A program made the position numbers and the translations under genes. Source: Oligoflexales bacterium (GTDB taxonomy: Bacteria; Bdellovibrionota_B; Oligoflexia; Oligoflexales; JALZUQ01). From it: a DNA stretch of 47,665 nucleotides. The DNA lies in contig JALZUQ010000011.1 in the NCBI GenBank assembly GCA_023301465.1, positions 1 through 47,665 on the forward strand. The letters run 5' to 3'. Of the stretch, positions 7,959 through 18,172 are shown piece after piece. The notes beneath the pieces were generated by a model. It was not told where the DNA came from and made no database searches. It saw only the letters and a program-made list of their open reading frames with translations. The first letter of the stretch is position 1. Each line of letters opens with the position of its first letter.

Positions 7959-9463
7959 TGCAGTGCCTCCTGCCTAGAAACTTTTGACCAATTGGAAACT
8001 TCCGACCTGGGTATGGGAGATGGTGCTGAAGCTTGTTTAAAAGCAGCTTCGACGCTGCCTTTCACTACATCATTCACCGTCGAACTATGTTCAAGTAATG
8101 ACTCTAAGTTTTTTTCAAGAAATTTTGTCGTAAAATCACCGGAAATAAAATCAGGATGATCCATAACTTTTTGGATAAGGGTGACACTAGTTGGTCTATT
8201 TCCTAAATACAGCTCTTTTAAAGCCGCTTTGCATTTTTGAATACAAGCATCTCTGGTTCGGTCATGACAAATTACTTTTGCAATCATGGAATCAAATTGT
8301 TCAGGAATTGTATAGCCTTCGTATAAGTGTGTATCAACCCGAACACCTTTTCCACTGGGTAAGTGCATGTTTTTAATGGTGCCTAAACTGGGCTGAAAGT
8401 CTTGGTGTGGGTTCTCAGCATTAATGCGGCATTCAATACTCCAGCCTTGAATCTCGATATCGTCTTGTTTAAAGCTTAATGGATTTCCCATAGCAACACT
8501 CACCTGCTCACGGATCAAATCTACACCTGTAATTTCTTCTGTGACCGGATGTTCTACTTGAATTCTTGTATTCATTTCCATAAAGAAAATTTCTTCAGGA
8601 CTTTCACAAATAAACTCTACTGTTCCAGCACCATGGTAATTAGCTGCTTTCGCAATCGCACAAGCTCTCTTACCTAGATTTTCACGCTGTTCTTCGTTGA
8701 GGAATTTACTTGGTGCTTCTTCTATGAGTTTTTGGTGCCGCCTTTGAATACTGCAATCTCTTTCGAAGAGATGCACATAGTTACCGTGTTGGTCAGCGAT
8801 CACCTGGACTTCGATATGTCTTGGGTTTTCAATGAACTTTTCACAAAACACTGCATCATTAGCAAAATAGGAGAGAGCTTCACGCCTACAAGCCTCGAGA
8901 GCGGACTCACACTCACTCATATCTCTTACAATTCTCATACCACGACCACCACCACCTGCGGCAGCTTTGAGAATCACAGGCAAACCAATCTTGGAGACGA
9001 CATCTTCTAGGTCTTTTTTAGTTTTAAGTTCATTCTTGCTGCCTGCAGTTGTGGGAACATTCACATTAGCAGCTAGATCTCTAGCGGCAATCTTGTCTCC
9101 AAGCTTTCTGATAGATTCTGGGTTGGGTCCTATAAAAACCAAACCAGCAGCTTGAACCGCTTCTGCAAAATCAGCATTTTCTGACAAAAAACCATAGCCG
9201 GGATGCACCGCATCAGCACCTGTGTCTTTTGCAGCTTTAATAATTTTTTCGCTTAATAAATATGACTCATTTGATTGCATACCGCCTATTGCAACACTAA
9301 AGTCAGCCATCTTCGCATGCAGGCTTTCCCTATCCGAGTCAGCATAGATAGCGACAGACTCTAAACCCATTTGAGATAAACAGCGGATAATTCTCACAGC
9401 TATTTCACCACGGTTTGCAATTAAAACTCTTTTTATTTTATGTTTTTTTACCGTTTCACTCAT
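7955..9463 (-). CDS. Biotin carboxylase subunit of acyl-CoA carboxylase
   Basis: A 502-aa ATP-grasp enzyme that carboxylates biotin with bicarbonate and ATP. It starts with the [16 protein letters not shown] biotin-carboxylase hallmark. It has the glycine-rich ATP lid [12 protein letters not shown] (about 167-178), [12 protein letters not shown], and the catalytic [14 protein letters not shown] segment. It is longer than FabH-linked AccC (about 450) by a roughly 50-residue Ser/Pro-containing tail. Four-base overlaps on both sides tie it to the transferase and carrier genes. With a PccB-like partner it most likely serves a propionyl- or broad acyl-CoA carboxylase. Confidence 0.93.
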   Translation of the reverse strand: MSETVKKHKIKRVLIANRGEIAVRIIRCLSQMGLESVAIYADSDRESLHAKMADFSVAIGGMQSNESYLLSEKIIKAAKDTGADAVHPGYGFLSENADFAEAVQAAGLVFIGPNPESIRKLGDKIAARDLAANVNVPTTAGSKNELKTKKDLEDVVSKIGLPVILKAAAGGGGRGMRIVRDMSECESALEACRREALSYFANDAVFCEKFIENPRHIEVQVIADQHGNYVHLFERDCSIQRRHQKLIEEAPSKFLNEEQRENLGKRACAIAKAANYHGAGTVEFICESPEEIFFMEMNTRIQVEHPVTEEITGVDLIREQVSVAMGNPLSFKQDDIEIQGWSIECRINAENPHQDFQPSLGTIKNMHLPSGKGVRVDTHLYEGYTIPEQFDSMIAKVICHDRTRDACIQKCKAALKELYLGNRPTSVTLIQKVMDHPDFISGDFTTKFLEKNLESLLEHSSTVNDVVKGSVEAAFKQASAPSPIPRSEVSNWSKVSRQEALQ

Positions 9464-11001
9464 AATGGAATGTTTCCATGTTTACGCTTTGGTCTGTTTA
9501 CGCGTTTATTTTTATTTGCTCTTAATGACTGCAATAAATAATGCCTTGTTTCATGAGGCATGACTACGTTGTCAATATACCCTTTAGATGCAGCAATATA
9601 AGGGTTTGCAAATTTTTCAGTGTATTCAGCAGTTTTATCTGCTCTCACTTTTTCAGGGTCTTTAGCATCCTTGATTTCACCCCGAAATATAATATTACAA
9701 GCCCCAGAAGCGCCCATTACAGCAATTTCTGCAGATGGCCACGCAATATTAAGATCCGCACCAATATGTTTTGAACTCATTACATCGTAGGCACCGCCAT
9801 AAGCTTTACGTAAAATCACTGTAAGCTTTGGCACTGTCGCTTCACAGTAAGCATATAAAAGCTTAGCACCATGCCTTATTATCCCGCCTTTTTCTTGAGC
9901 CGTACCCGGCAAAAACCCCGGTACATCTACTAGTGTAATTAATGGAATATTGAATGAGTCGCAAAAGCGTACAAACCTAGCCGCTTTGATGGATGCATTA
10001 ATGTCTAAAACACCTGCTAGATTTCCAGGATTATTAGCAACAACACCAACAGACTCCCCGCCCATCCTCGCAAAACCAGTCACAATATTTTTTGCGTAGT
10101 TTGCTTTGACTTCGAAAAAGCTTCCACCATCAACGATGCCAGAAATTGCTTTATAAATATCGTAAGGTTGCCCAGCACTATCTGGAAGCAATGTATCTAG
10201 ACCATCAAAACTTGGGTCTACTGACTGTACCTTTGCAGTAGTTTCAAGATTGTTGTCAGGCATATAAGACAAGAGTTTTTTGACTTCTTCAATTGCTTCT
10301 TGTTCATGTGGAAACTGAAGGTCAGCAACTCCGCTTATCTTTGAGTGAGTTGCAGCACCACCAAGTTCATCAAATCCTACCTCTTCACCCGTTACCGTTT
10401 TAATAACATCAGGACCAGTAATAAACATATGAGACGTGGTGTCCACCATGCAAATAAAATCTGTTATCGCCGGAGAATAAACTGCACCACCAGCACACGG
10501 CCCCATAATCAATGAAATCTGTGGAATGACACCACTGGCTTGTACGTTTCTATAAAAAATATCAGCATAACCACCTAGAGAGGCAACCCCTTCTTGAATC
10601 CTTGCTCCACCAGAGTCATTCAAACCAATGATAGGAGCTCCATTTTGCACAGCTTGTTCCATGACCTTGCATATTTTCTTTGCCATCATAGAGCTTAAGC
10701 TGCCTCCAAACACTGTAAAGTCTTGAGAAAACGCATAAACTAGTCGACCATCTACTGAACCAAAACCAGTTACAACACCGTCACCTAAAAACTGTTTTTC
10801 TGACATTCCAAAATCACGACATTCATGAAGAGCAAACGGATCTAATTCTGTAAAAGTTCCAGCATCAAACAATCTTTCAATTCTCTCTCTTGCAGTCAAC
10901 TTTCCTCGCTTATGCTGCGACTGAGTACGTTTTTCTCCTCCGCCTAGAAGAGATTTCTCCCGAATTGACTTTAGTCTTTCCTGGTTTTGTTTTGTTGTCA
11001 C
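9460..11001 (-). CDS. pccB: Acyl-CoA (propionyl-CoA) carboxylase carboxyltransferase
   Basis: A 513-aa crotonase-fold carboxyltransferase moving CO2 from carboxybiotin to an acyl-CoA; propionyl-CoA would give methylmalonyl-CoA. Visible marks are [36 protein letters not shown] in the N half and [24 protein letters not shown] in the C half. Asp406 in GGAYDVM matches, from memory, the residue favouring propionyl-CoA over acetyl-CoA in actinobacterial beta subunits. The start is GTG with AAGGGTGA upstream. It is the first carboxylase gene, 17 bases after the upstream lipoprotein gene, and overlaps the biotin carboxylase by four bases. Confidence 0.92.
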   Translation of the reverse strand: MTTKQNQERLKSIREKSLLGGGEKRTQSQHKRGKLTARERIERLFDAGTFTELDPFALHECRDFGMSEKQFLGDGVVTGFGSVDGRLVYAFSQDFTVFGGSLSSMMAKKICKVMEQAVQNGAPIIGLNDSGGARIQEGVASLGGYADIFYRNVQASGVIPQISLIMGPCAGGAVYSPAITDFICMVDTTSHMFITGPDVIKTVTGEEVGFDELGGAATHSKISGVADLQFPHEQEAIEEVKKLLSYMPDNNLETTAKVQSVDPSFDGLDTLLPDSAGQPYDIYKAISGIVDGGSFFEVKANYAKNIVTGFARMGGESVGVVANNPGNLAGVLDINASIKAARFVRFCDSFNIPLITLVDVPGFLPGTAQEKGGIIRHGAKLLYAYCEATVPKLTVILRKAYGGAYDVMSSKHIGADLNIAWPSAEIAVMGASGACNIIFRGEIKDAKDPEKVRADKTAEYTEKFANPYIAASKGYIDNVVMPHETRHYLLQSLRANKNKRVNRPKRKHGNIPL

Positions 11002-11018
11002 TAAATCACCCTTTACTA

Positions 11019-11774
11019 TTAATGGATCCTACCGGGAAAATCCCGCCATAATTCTTTTACTAATGTATCTTTAAAGACAAGCTTCCAAGGCGGAAACTGT
11101 TTTTGTTTTGGGTCACTCACTTGAGAAAGTGCTTGGTTTTGTTTAAAAACTTTTTTTCCGCCAAACCAGATGATTTTTCCAGTTTGGGTGGACACCAGCA
11201 ATAACCCAACTCGAAGAGACCGGCCCGTCACATGAATCCCCCGAGTGTTTTTTTCAAATTGCTTAGCTTCAACCATAAACGGAAACAAAATCGCATCTGA
11301 TAACCTTGTTCTTTTTGAAAACTCAGTAAGAGCCATTTTCCATGAATCATTATTAAGGATACTTTCTTGGTAGAAAGACGCAATATCTTGGCAACCAATA
11401 CATTTAGGAGAGGCCTTCACGAAAGTTTTCCATAATGCTTTTATTTGATAACCGTTTTTGGAGTGTATGCGACTTAAAAGCCTTGGCGTAAAACCTCTCA
11501 TATAAGGTTGGTTTTTAAAGGCACTGACCACATGACTATCAAATACACCACAAAAACCACTCAAACTCTCAGAAGAATGACTATTATCAACTCCCATAAT
11601 CAGATAAGATTTTGGCCAAACACTACATGGCAACACACTAATACGTGCTGGTATCATAGGTTCTGGGTCGATTAAGCCATAGTTCAAAGAGTGTTTAAAA
11701 ACACAGCCAGTGCATAAAAAAGCAGCGAGCAATGAACTCATAACGGCTAAAATTCTTAAATCAATCTTAAGCAA
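11019..11774 (-). CDS. Lipoprotein of unknown function, 251 aa
   Basis: The N-terminus has a signal peptide ending in lipobox FLCTGC (Cys24). The mature part has a [11 protein letters not shown] strand, a CIGC pair in the middle and a late strand [21 protein letters not shown], reminiscent of lipoproteins that form a FlgO/LPP20-like or tolB-like alpha/beta domain, but I cannot name the family. I use the TTG start because GGAG precedes it and it supplies the Lys/Arg of the signal. The carboxylase operon begins 17 bases downstream, so it is probably the first gene of that transcript. Confidence 0.7.
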   Translation of the reverse strand: MLKIDLRILAVMSSLLAAFLCTGCVFKHSLNYGLIDPEPMIPARISVLPCSVWPKSYLIMGVDNSHSSESLSGFCGVFDSHVVSAFKNQPYMRGFTPRLLSRIHSKNGYQIKALWKTFVKASPKCIGCQDIASFYQESILNNDSWKMALTEFSKRTRLSDAILFPFMVEAKQFEKNTRGIHVTGRSLRVGLLLVSTQTGKIIWFGGKKVFKQNQALSQVSDPKQKQFPPWKLVFKDTLVKELWRDFPGRIH

Positions 11775-11919
11775 CCTAAATCACTCCATAAATTCAACAT
11801 ACAGAGGATATATCAATTTGAAGGACAATACAAAAGAACAAACCTGAGCTGATTGCCATTTAAAGCCCTGTGATTTATCCTCCAAACAAACTACGAAACA
11901 ACTACCCAAGGAGCACTCA

Positions 11920-12612
11920 ATGCGAATCCTCATATTATCTTTTTTTATACCATCTCTTTGCTTTGCAAATAGCTTCACGAGCTACTCCAAAAGCGACGCA
12001 AATAAAAACAATCATTTTCTTTTTGGACTACAATACGTAGACGCAGGTTTTGACTACACAGTTGAAAATAAAATCCTCAACCAAAAATCAAGTGACACAA
12101 CAGGAATAGAAAGGACTATTATTGGTGGTAGTTATATAATAAGTGTGAATGATAAATTACTACTTTCTTTGAACTTAGGTTACGTGTCAAAAATTGAAAC
12201 GGGAGATTTTGACGAATCTAGCAAGGATTCAGGAGTTTTAGTTGGTGCTCATGTAAAGCCTATCCTTATCCAAAAAGAAAAATTCTCACTTCACGGGCAA
12301 ATTGGTGGTAGTTTTATATACGAGAAATTATCTGATGATATAAAAGGTTATTACGTTGAGTTAGACACTGCTATTATTAGTAGTTTTCACGCTACAGAAA
12401 ACTTTCAGCTTTTCGCGGGCATTCACATTTACCCTTGGTCTACAGGTCACTTGGATATAAATGATAATGATAGTGAAATATCTTATGATCGTGATGATGT
12501 TTTTAGTTTTAAGTTTGGAGCAGGCTACGATTTTAGACCTTACAATATATCGATTGAAGCAGGGATTATTGGCGAAAGAAGCCTATCGATGAATTTTGGC
12601 TTAGCAATATAG
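11920..12612 (+). CDS. Outer-membrane beta-barrel protein, 230 aa
   Basis: Signal peptide at 1-16 (cleavage after CFA). Alternating hydrophobic/polar strands run through the mature part, with turns rich in Asn/Asp and a terminal strand SLSMNFGLAI suited to BAM recognition. Strands such as KLLLSLNLGYV, FSLHGQIGGSF and FSFKFGAGYDF suggest an 8-10 strand barrel. There is a clear AAGGAG ribosome site. Function cannot be told. It is divergent from the carboxylase operon with a 145-base shared upstream region. Confidence 0.75.
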   Translation: MRILILSFFIPSLCFANSFTSYSKSDANKNNHFLFGLQYVDAGFDYTVENKILNQKSSDTTGIERTIIGGSYIISVNDKLLLSLNLGYVSKIETGDFDESSKDSGVLVGAHVKPILIQKEKFSLHGQIGGSFIYEKLSDDIKGYYVELDTAIISSFHATENFQLFAGIHIYPWSTGHLDINDNDSEISYDRDDVFSFKFGAGYDFRPYNISIEAGIIGERSLSMNFGLAI

Positions 12613-12677
12613 AAAAAAGATCTCATGAAAAAGGCTTATTACCACTTAGCCTTCAACTCAACAAAGCCTTATTGATC

Positions 12678-12699
12678 AGCCTCTTGCAAGATAGAGGCT
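12678..12699. other. Perfect 7-bp hairpin without U-tract
   Basis: AGCCTCT (12678-12684) and AGAGGCT (12693-12699) form a hairpin 66 bases after the beta-barrel gene. No T-run follows on either strand, so it is not a standard intrinsic terminator. It may stabilise the 3' end or be chance. The rest of 12613-12861 shows nothing else. Confidence 0.4.
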
Positions 12700-12861
12700 A
12701 CCTCAAAAAAAATGACTACATTAAAAACCTTACTTACTCAGCATACATTGCAAGACTCTACGTATTATTATAACATATTAATAAGATTGAATTAAAAACT
12801 TTTCATTCAGACTATTCAAACAACGCGTCGATATAATTGTTGTCGAATGGAGAACACTATT

Positions 12862-14283
12862 ATGAATATAAAAAAAACCTCTGGAATGTTTTTCCCCACA
12901 ATATACTTATGCTCATTACTCACAATAGCTTTAAGCTGTTCTGCTGAGATACAATCCCCCGTAAAACAACAAACCACAATAGAAAGCAAACCGTTAAATG
13001 CGGATTTAGAATTAGATAAATCATTAGAAGAAACAGACAAAGACACCATTTGTCAGTTTAATGGAAGGATTTACAAAGCCGGTGAAGAGTTATCAAGTGA
13101 TTTTATAATATCATCTGACAGCACACTCAAACTACTAGAAGATAGTGAAACGGATTTTTTTCTGTCAACATACATACCAGAAAACACTGAACATAACTCT
13201 TGCCAAAAAACTGCACTCATTTGCACAAATGAAGGCGAGTTTAAAGCCACAGCAACACAAACGGATTGCAATAATAGCTGTTTCCACAACGGAAGAAAAT
13301 TCTCAGCAAACTCTCTTATAAGTATTACAAGAGAGATAGATAGTATTAGTGGTTGCGAATTTTTAAAGTACACTCAGTGCAACAACCTAGGCAAGACCAT
13401 CAGCGTTTCAAAAGATCAATATTGTGAAAACCAAGAATCTAAACCGACAATAAATACATATGTTGAGTTTGTTGGTTTTCATAAAGGTGTCTCAAGCTCA
13501 AAAGAGCTAATTCATAGAGAGCTGCATTTAGTGAGCAACAACAACGATTTAAACGATATTCCAGGGCTAGAAAACGTCAAATTACCACCCATTGACTTCG
13601 ACAAGCAAATACTTATTGGGGTAAAATCGCCGACTTACTCAAACGATTTCACGATCCAAATTGAAAAAATAATTCTTGAGAATCAAAAAATTTATGTCTC
13701 TGGCTCAAACATTACACCAGACAAAAAAACCTGTTTGTACACACAACAAAACCAAGTTGCGTTCTCTTATGTACTTGTTGACCTTGAAGACGTTCCAGAA
13801 AACATCAGCTTAGATTCCTTTACCGGAATTTTCACCAACATCATCAAAGAATGCAATCAAAAAAGTGACGATGACAATACGGCGAGTATCGAATTCAAAA
13901 CCCTGAAACACGGCTCTGTATCCTCAAGCGAACTAGCTGACGGAGACTACCTTATTACATCTGAAAACACACTTAAAGAAACCTTATCAAAAATAAATCA
14001 AATCGACTTAGAACCTTCTGATATAGATTTTAATAAAAATATTGTCTTATATGGCCAACGTACATTTGGCGGACCTGTTTGGCAGAGATACACCTATAAA
14101 ACGATCACTCTAGACTCAAAAGAAAAATTTCCACAAGATTTAATTGGCTATTCTGAACTAACGGAATTCTTAGATGTAACTTTTTTCAAGCCACACGTTG
14201 CTGTTCATCTTATCGTTTTCCCAAAACCAGTTTCCGTAAATGAAGGAAGTTCTATTTTTGTAACAACTAAAGAAATTAAGTGA
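12862..14283 (+). CDS. Lipoprotein with duplicated Cys-rich and PrcB-like domains
   Basis: A 473-aa lipoprotein (lipobox TIALSC, Cys26). I start it at 12862 because GGAGAAC lies upstream, while an in-frame ATG at 12847 has no ribosome site. Two Cys-rich units follow (CQFNGRIYKAG near 62 and CFHNGRKFSAN near 134). Then come two repeats (about 195-325 and 340-470), each with a KxGxxSSxEL start, an xxIDFxKxIxxxG strand and a late PxxxxxLxxxP stretch, resembling the PrcB C-terminal domain. The PrcB match is by eye. A terminator lies 20 bases downstream. Confidence 0.75.
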   Translation: MNIKKTSGMFFPTIYLCSLLTIALSCSAEIQSPVKQQTTIESKPLNADLELDKSLEETDKDTICQFNGRIYKAGEELSSDFIISSDSTLKLLEDSETDFFLSTYIPENTEHNSCQKTALICTNEGEFKATATQTDCNNSCFHNGRKFSANSLISITREIDSISGCEFLKYTQCNNLGKTISVSKDQYCENQESKPTINTYVEFVGFHKGVSSSKELIHRELHLVSNNNDLNDIPGLENVKLPPIDFDKQILIGVKSPTYSNDFTIQIEKIILENQKIYVSGSNITPDKKTCLYTQQNQVAFSYVLVDLEDVPENISLDSFTGIFTNIIKECNQKSDDDNTASIEFKTLKHGSVSSSELADGDYLITSENTLKETLSKINQIDLEPSDIDFNKNIVLYGQRTFGGPVWQRYTYKTITLDSKEKFPQDLIGYSELTEFLDVTFFKPHVAVHLIVFPKPVSVNEGSSIFVTTKEIK

Positions 14284-14303
14284 ATTTTCATAATACAACC
14301 TTA

Positions 14304-14339
14304 ACAAGATGCTTCATTAACCAATATTAAGCATCTTGT
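14304..14339 (+). terminator. Intrinsic terminator after the PrcB-like lipoprotein
   Basis: A perfect 11-bp inverted repeat, ACAAGATGCTT (14304-14314) and AAGCATCTTGT (14329-14339), with a 14-base loop and a short T-rich tail. Confidence 0.7.
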
Positions 14340-14413
14340 TTGCTAATCAGCTCATATTAAAGGCATTCCCAGCCTCTCTATTTTCAAAACAGCTCAAATA
14401 AGATACTTTCTGG

Positions 14414-14419
14414 CATAAT
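14414..14419 (+). promoter_or_regulatory. Extended -10 promoter element
   Basis: TGGCATAAT carries an extended TG and a five-of-six -10 hexamer, about 29 bases before the ATG of the outer-membrane protein. No convincing -35 is seen, as expected for an extended -10 promoter. It would drive the outer-membrane protein/hutU/ABC operon. Confidence 0.4.
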
Positions 14420-14447
14420 CTCGGTTAGACCTTAAAAGGAAGTAAGC

Positions 14448-15521
14448 ATGCAATTACAAAAACTTATCATTATTGGCTTTTTCAGTTTTTTCTGTTCATC
14501 ATCTGTTCTTTTTGGACAAGAAAAAGTAATGGAAGCACCTCACTCAAACCAAACATCAGAAAGCAGCTCTGGTGTATTTTTTCCTTCATGGAACGCCCCA
14601 TCTCTTGGTGTGGACCTTAGTACAGTTGGCGGAATTGCACATAGTTCTAGGTTTGGTGAAGAAGGTTTTAATGATGACGTTTCTGGAGAACTCGGTCTTA
14701 GTGCTAGAATTCGAAACCTACCGATGATACCCGGCTTATTATATGGAACAGCACATTTTCTTTATGCACGCGGATTAAGAAGAGCAGCTCTTTTTTCTCT
14801 ATCCGAAAAAAACCAGCTATTCAATCGTTACTGGGGAGGAGGCGGAGTGACAGTCCTCTGGAACCATTTCAAAAACGCATTTTCTATTTCTCTAGGCAGT
14901 ATAGATTTTGATGATAAATCTCTAACAGATTCAAAACTATTCATTATAGAAAATGATTTTGGCATAAAGTTACTTCCTTTAATATCTCAGCACTTAGCAT
15001 TTAACTACCAACGCTTTTACACAGAAGAATACCGAGAGCCTTCTGCAGACGACACGAACTTTTGGCTTTACACAGCAATAAAAGTTGATTTTATGATAGA
15101 TCTTGATTTTCGCGTTGGACCCGGTGTTCGCTATGTACAAACATATGATCAACAACAAGAAGTCACTAACAAAGGGACCGCAACTTACTTAAAATCTTTC
15201 TTGGATGTTTCTATCTTTGGGCCACTTGTTGCAGACGGATCTGCTTACTATGTCTTTAATGATGACATACACCTATCTGGAATTAGAGATAACGCTGACA
15301 GACTCCCTAACCAGGACATACAATCATCATCATCGGATGAGTTTTTATCAAGAGACACACTTGATCTTAGCTTTTTTGCGGGTGTACGTGGTTTAATTAA
15401 CGGACTTAATGTTGGTTGGAGATACAACATGAGAATCAAAAACGCCTTAGAAAGAGAAGACAAAAACAGAGAGTTTTCAAGATACTCTGGCTTTGAATTC
15501 AACTATAAGCTTAGCCTTTAA
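14448..15521 (+). CDS. Outer-membrane protein, predicted beta-barrel, 357 aa
   Basis: Signal peptide at 1-23 (cleavage near LFGQE). The mature protein is made of amphipathic strands with aromatic girdle residues and ends FSRYSGFEFNYKLSL, a typical barrel-closing strand. RYVQTYDQQQ, GLNVGWRYNMRIKN and HLAFNYQRFY are strand-like. A loop near 290-300 has a run of Ser followed by Asp. AAGGAAG precedes the ATG. It is 30 bases upstream of the urocanate hydratase gene, with no terminator between, so they are probably co-transcribed. Function is unknown; a substrate channel or surface protein fits. Confidence 0.75.
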   Translation: MQLQKLIIIGFFSFFCSSSVLFGQEKVMEAPHSNQTSESSSGVFFPSWNAPSLGVDLSTVGGIAHSSRFGEEGFNDDVSGELGLSARIRNLPMIPGLLYGTAHFLYARGLRRAALFSLSEKNQLFNRYWGGGGVTVLWNHFKNAFSISLGSIDFDDKSLTDSKLFIIENDFGIKLLPLISQHLAFNYQRFYTEEYREPSADDTNFWLYTAIKVDFMIDLDFRVGPGVRYVQTYDQQQEVTNKGTATYLKSFLDVSIFGPLVADGSAYYVFNDDIHLSGIRDNADRLPNQDIQSSSSDEFLSRDTLDLSFFAGVRGLINGLNVGWRYNMRIKNALEREDKNREFSRYSGFEFNYKLSL

Positions 15522-15551
15522 AAAAATCATTATCCTACTCAAGGGCTACTC

Positions 15552-17528
15552 ATGACTCATCCACTTATTGAACTTTATGGGCCAATTCTGCCAGAAGCTG
15601 CATCTATAGATCCATCATACAGAAGAGCACCAAAACGAAGATGTGAGCTTTCGGCACGTGATAGTAAGCTGGCGGTAGAAAACGCACTTCGTTATGTTCC
15701 GGAAACATGGAAAAAAGATCTTAAACCAGAATTTGAAAAAGAACTTTTAACTTACGGAAGAATTTACGCCTATAGGTTTCGACCAGAAGGCCGCATATAC
15801 GCACAACCAATTGATAGTTACAAAAGTAAGTGCTTAGCAGGTGCATCTTTGCAGCTCATGATGGATAATAACCTAGACTTTGAAATCGCATTATATCCAT
15901 ATGAGCTAGTTACTTACGGTGAAACCGGACAAGTTTGCCAAAATTGGCTTCAATATATTTGGATTAAACATTATTTACAAACCATCACCGAAACTCAGAC
16001 TCTTGTGGTCATGTCTGGGCACCCTCTTGGGTTATTCCCATCTTTAAAAAACTCGCCACGAGCAATTGTGACAAATGCCATGATGATTGGTGAGTACAAT
16101 GACCCTGAAAACTGGGCAAGAGCTGCCGCGATTGGCGTCGCAAATTACGGCCAAATGACTGCAGGTGGTTGGATGTATATTGGCCCACAAGGCATTGTGC
16201 ATGGAACTTATAATACTTTGATGATTGCAGCCAGAAAAGTACTTGGAGGACTAACAGACCTCAAAGGAAAACTATTTGTTACATCTGGACTCGGGGGAAT
16301 GTCAGGTGCTCAAGGCAAAGCCATAAAAATTGCCGGTGGTGTTGGGATCATTGCAGAAGTCGACCCATCTCGAATTGAAACAAGACACTCACAGGGGTGG
16401 GTAGACTCCGTCGCAAAAACTTCAAAATCTGCATTTGAAACCGCTCATGAATATATGAACAAAAATGAAGGACACTCCATTGCTTACCAAGGAAATGTTG
16501 TAGACCTTTTAGAGTACGCCATTGATAACGATATTCACATTGACCTTCTTTCTGATCAAACTAGCTGCCATGCAGTTTATGAAGGTGGCTACTGCCCTAC
16601 TTCCATGAACTTTGAGGAACGCACTGATGCACTTGAAAACCACCCAGAAAAATTCAAGCAAGAAATAGACAAGACACTCAAGCAACATTATCAAGCGATT
16701 AAGAAACTCCATAAAAAGGGTACATACTTTTTTGATTATGGAAACAGTTTTATGAAGGCTGTTTACGATTCTGGAATTCTTGCCATTTCAAAAAATGGTG
16801 TAGATGACAAAGAAGGCTTTATATGGCCTAGTTATGTAGAAGATCTTTTAGGTCCTGAGTTGTTTGATTATGGTTACGGTCCTTTTAGGTGGGTTTGCTT
16901 ATCTATGAAACCTGACGATCTTCGAAGAACAGATCAAGCTGCAAGCAAGGTCATTTCAAGCCTTAGAGAAAAATTACGTTATCAGGATATAGACAACAAA
17001 AACTGGGTAGATGATGCTGATAAGAACCAACTCGTTGTTGGCTCACAGGCTCGTATTCTCTATCAAGACGCTATTGGCCGAATGAGTATCGCATTAGAGT
17101 TCAATAAAATGGTAAGAGAAAAACAAGTAGGGCCTATCATGCTTGGAAGAGACCACCATGACACAGGTGGAACAGATTCACCTTTCAGAGAAACCAGTAA
17201 TATTAAAGACGGAAGCAACATCATGGCTGACATGGCAACCCAATGTTTTGCTGGTAACTGTGCACGTGGAATGACCTTGGTAGCCCTTCATAATGGTGGA
17301 GGTGTTGGAATTGGAAAGTCTGTCAATGGTGGTTATGGTTTATTGCTTGATGGCTCCACTCAAACAGATGAAATCATTCAATCAGCACTCCCGTGGGATG
17401 TCATGGTCGGTGTTGCCAGAAGGGCATGGGCAGGAAATAAAAACGCCCTCACCGCTGTACATGAATACTCAAACACTCAAATGAACATTACTATCCCTAG
17501 TAAACCTCTAAAAGAAGGAAATCCATGA
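15552..17528 (+). CDS. hutU: Urocanate hydratase, long form
   Basis: A 658-aa NAD-dependent urocanase converting urocanate to imidazolonepropionate, step two of histidine breakdown. Hallmarks are SGHPLGLFPS, the NAD-site VTSGLGGMSGAQGKA, SDQTSCHAVYEGGY, GRDHHDTGGTDSP and LHNGGGVGIGKS. Length matches the long (about 660-680 aa, animal and some bacterial) form rather than the 555-aa classical HutU. The usual QGLPARICW-like segment appears only as YGPFRWVCLS. No hutH, hutI or hutG is in the window. The gene overlaps the ABC ATPase start by four bases, so it is in an operon with a transporter. Confidence 0.9.
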   Translation: MTHPLIELYGPILPEAASIDPSYRRAPKRRCELSARDSKLAVENALRYVPETWKKDLKPEFEKELLTYGRIYAYRFRPEGRIYAQPIDSYKSKCLAGASLQLMMDNNLDFEIALYPYELVTYGETGQVCQNWLQYIWIKHYLQTITETQTLVVMSGHPLGLFPSLKNSPRAIVTNAMMIGEYNDPENWARAAAIGVANYGQMTAGGWMYIGPQGIVHGTYNTLMIAARKVLGGLTDLKGKLFVTSGLGGMSGAQGKAIKIAGGVGIIAEVDPSRIETRHSQGWVDSVAKTSKSAFETAHEYMNKNEGHSIAYQGNVVDLLEYAIDNDIHIDLLSDQTSCHAVYEGGYCPTSMNFEERTDALENHPEKFKQEIDKTLKQHYQAIKKLHKKGTYFFDYGNSFMKAVYDSGILAISKNGVDDKEGFIWPSYVEDLLGPELFDYGYGPFRWVCLSMKPDDLRRTDQAASKVISSLREKLRYQDIDNKNWVDDADKNQLVVGSQARILYQDAIGRMSIALEFNKMVREKQVGPIMLGRDHHDTGGTDSPFRETSNIKDGSNIMADMATQCFAGNCARGMTLVALHNGGGVGIGKSVNGGYGLLLDGSTQTDEIIQSALPWDVMVGVARRAWAGNKNALTAVHEYSNTQMNITIPSKPLKEGNP

Positions 17529-18172
17529 GCAAATTTAGCTGCCAAAACATCACTAAAAACTACGGCAATAAAGTAGCTCTTACTAGCTTTACTAGCGAAG
17601 TCCCAGACAATGTAGTTATTGGACTTATTGGAGACAATGGTGCAGGAAAATCTACCCTATTAAAAGTCTTAGGAAAAGTTCACCACCCTTCATCAGGCAC
17701 CTACCATTGCAATGGAGAAACGGTATACCACAGTGATCTTGATCAACTGTATGATTGGATGTCACCAAAATTAACAGAAACCATGTACCAGGACCTTTAC
17801 CGTGATTTTGAAATAGAGAAATTCCGTGAATTGGTAGAGCTTTTAAAAATACCTCAAAACGCTGGTTCTGGAATGTCAAAAGGACAAAGAGCAAGACTTA
17901 GACTTGCAAGTTCACTTGCCAGAAACGTCGACATGTACCTATTGGATGAACCTCTCTCTGGCATAGACGCACTATCGAGAGAAAAACTACTAGAAGCTAT
18001 TCGCTCAAGAAAACAACCGGGTAAAACCATCATACTATCCACTCATGAAGTAAGAGATGCACAAGACGTTGTCGACCATTTATGGATCTTAAAATCTGGA
18101 GAGCTCATGATGAACGAAGCTAAGAAAAAGATCTCCATCATTGATCAAATGAAGGAGATTTACGGTGATTAG
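17525..18172 (+). CDS. ABC transporter ATPase
   Basis: A 215-aa ABC ATPase. Walker A GDNGAGKST is at 36-44, the signature region reads SGMSKGQRARLRLA, Walker B is MYLLDEPLSGID, and the switch His is in STHEV. The signature is MSKGQ rather than LSGGQ, common in ABC-2 type export ATPases. It starts within the hutU stop (ATGA) and overlaps the permease start by eight bases, so the three products are translationally coupled. Substrate is unknown; export or membrane extrusion is more typical of this subtype than import. Confidence 0.92.
   Translation: MSKFSCQNITKNYGNKVALTSFTSEVPDNVVIGLIGDNGAGKSTLLKVLGKVHHPSSGTYHCNGETVYHSDLDQLYDWMSPKLTETMYQDLYRDFEIEKFRELVELLKIPQNAGSGMSKGQRARLRLASSLARNVDMYLLDEPLSGIDALSREKLLEAIRSRKQPGKTIILSTHEVRDAQDVVDHLWILKSGELMMNEAKKKISIIDQMKEIYGD

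Noticed and set aside
11781-11978. 65-aa minus-strand frame between lipoprotein and barrel genes
   Set aside because: It overlaps the start of the barrel gene, which has a strong ribosome site and signal peptide.
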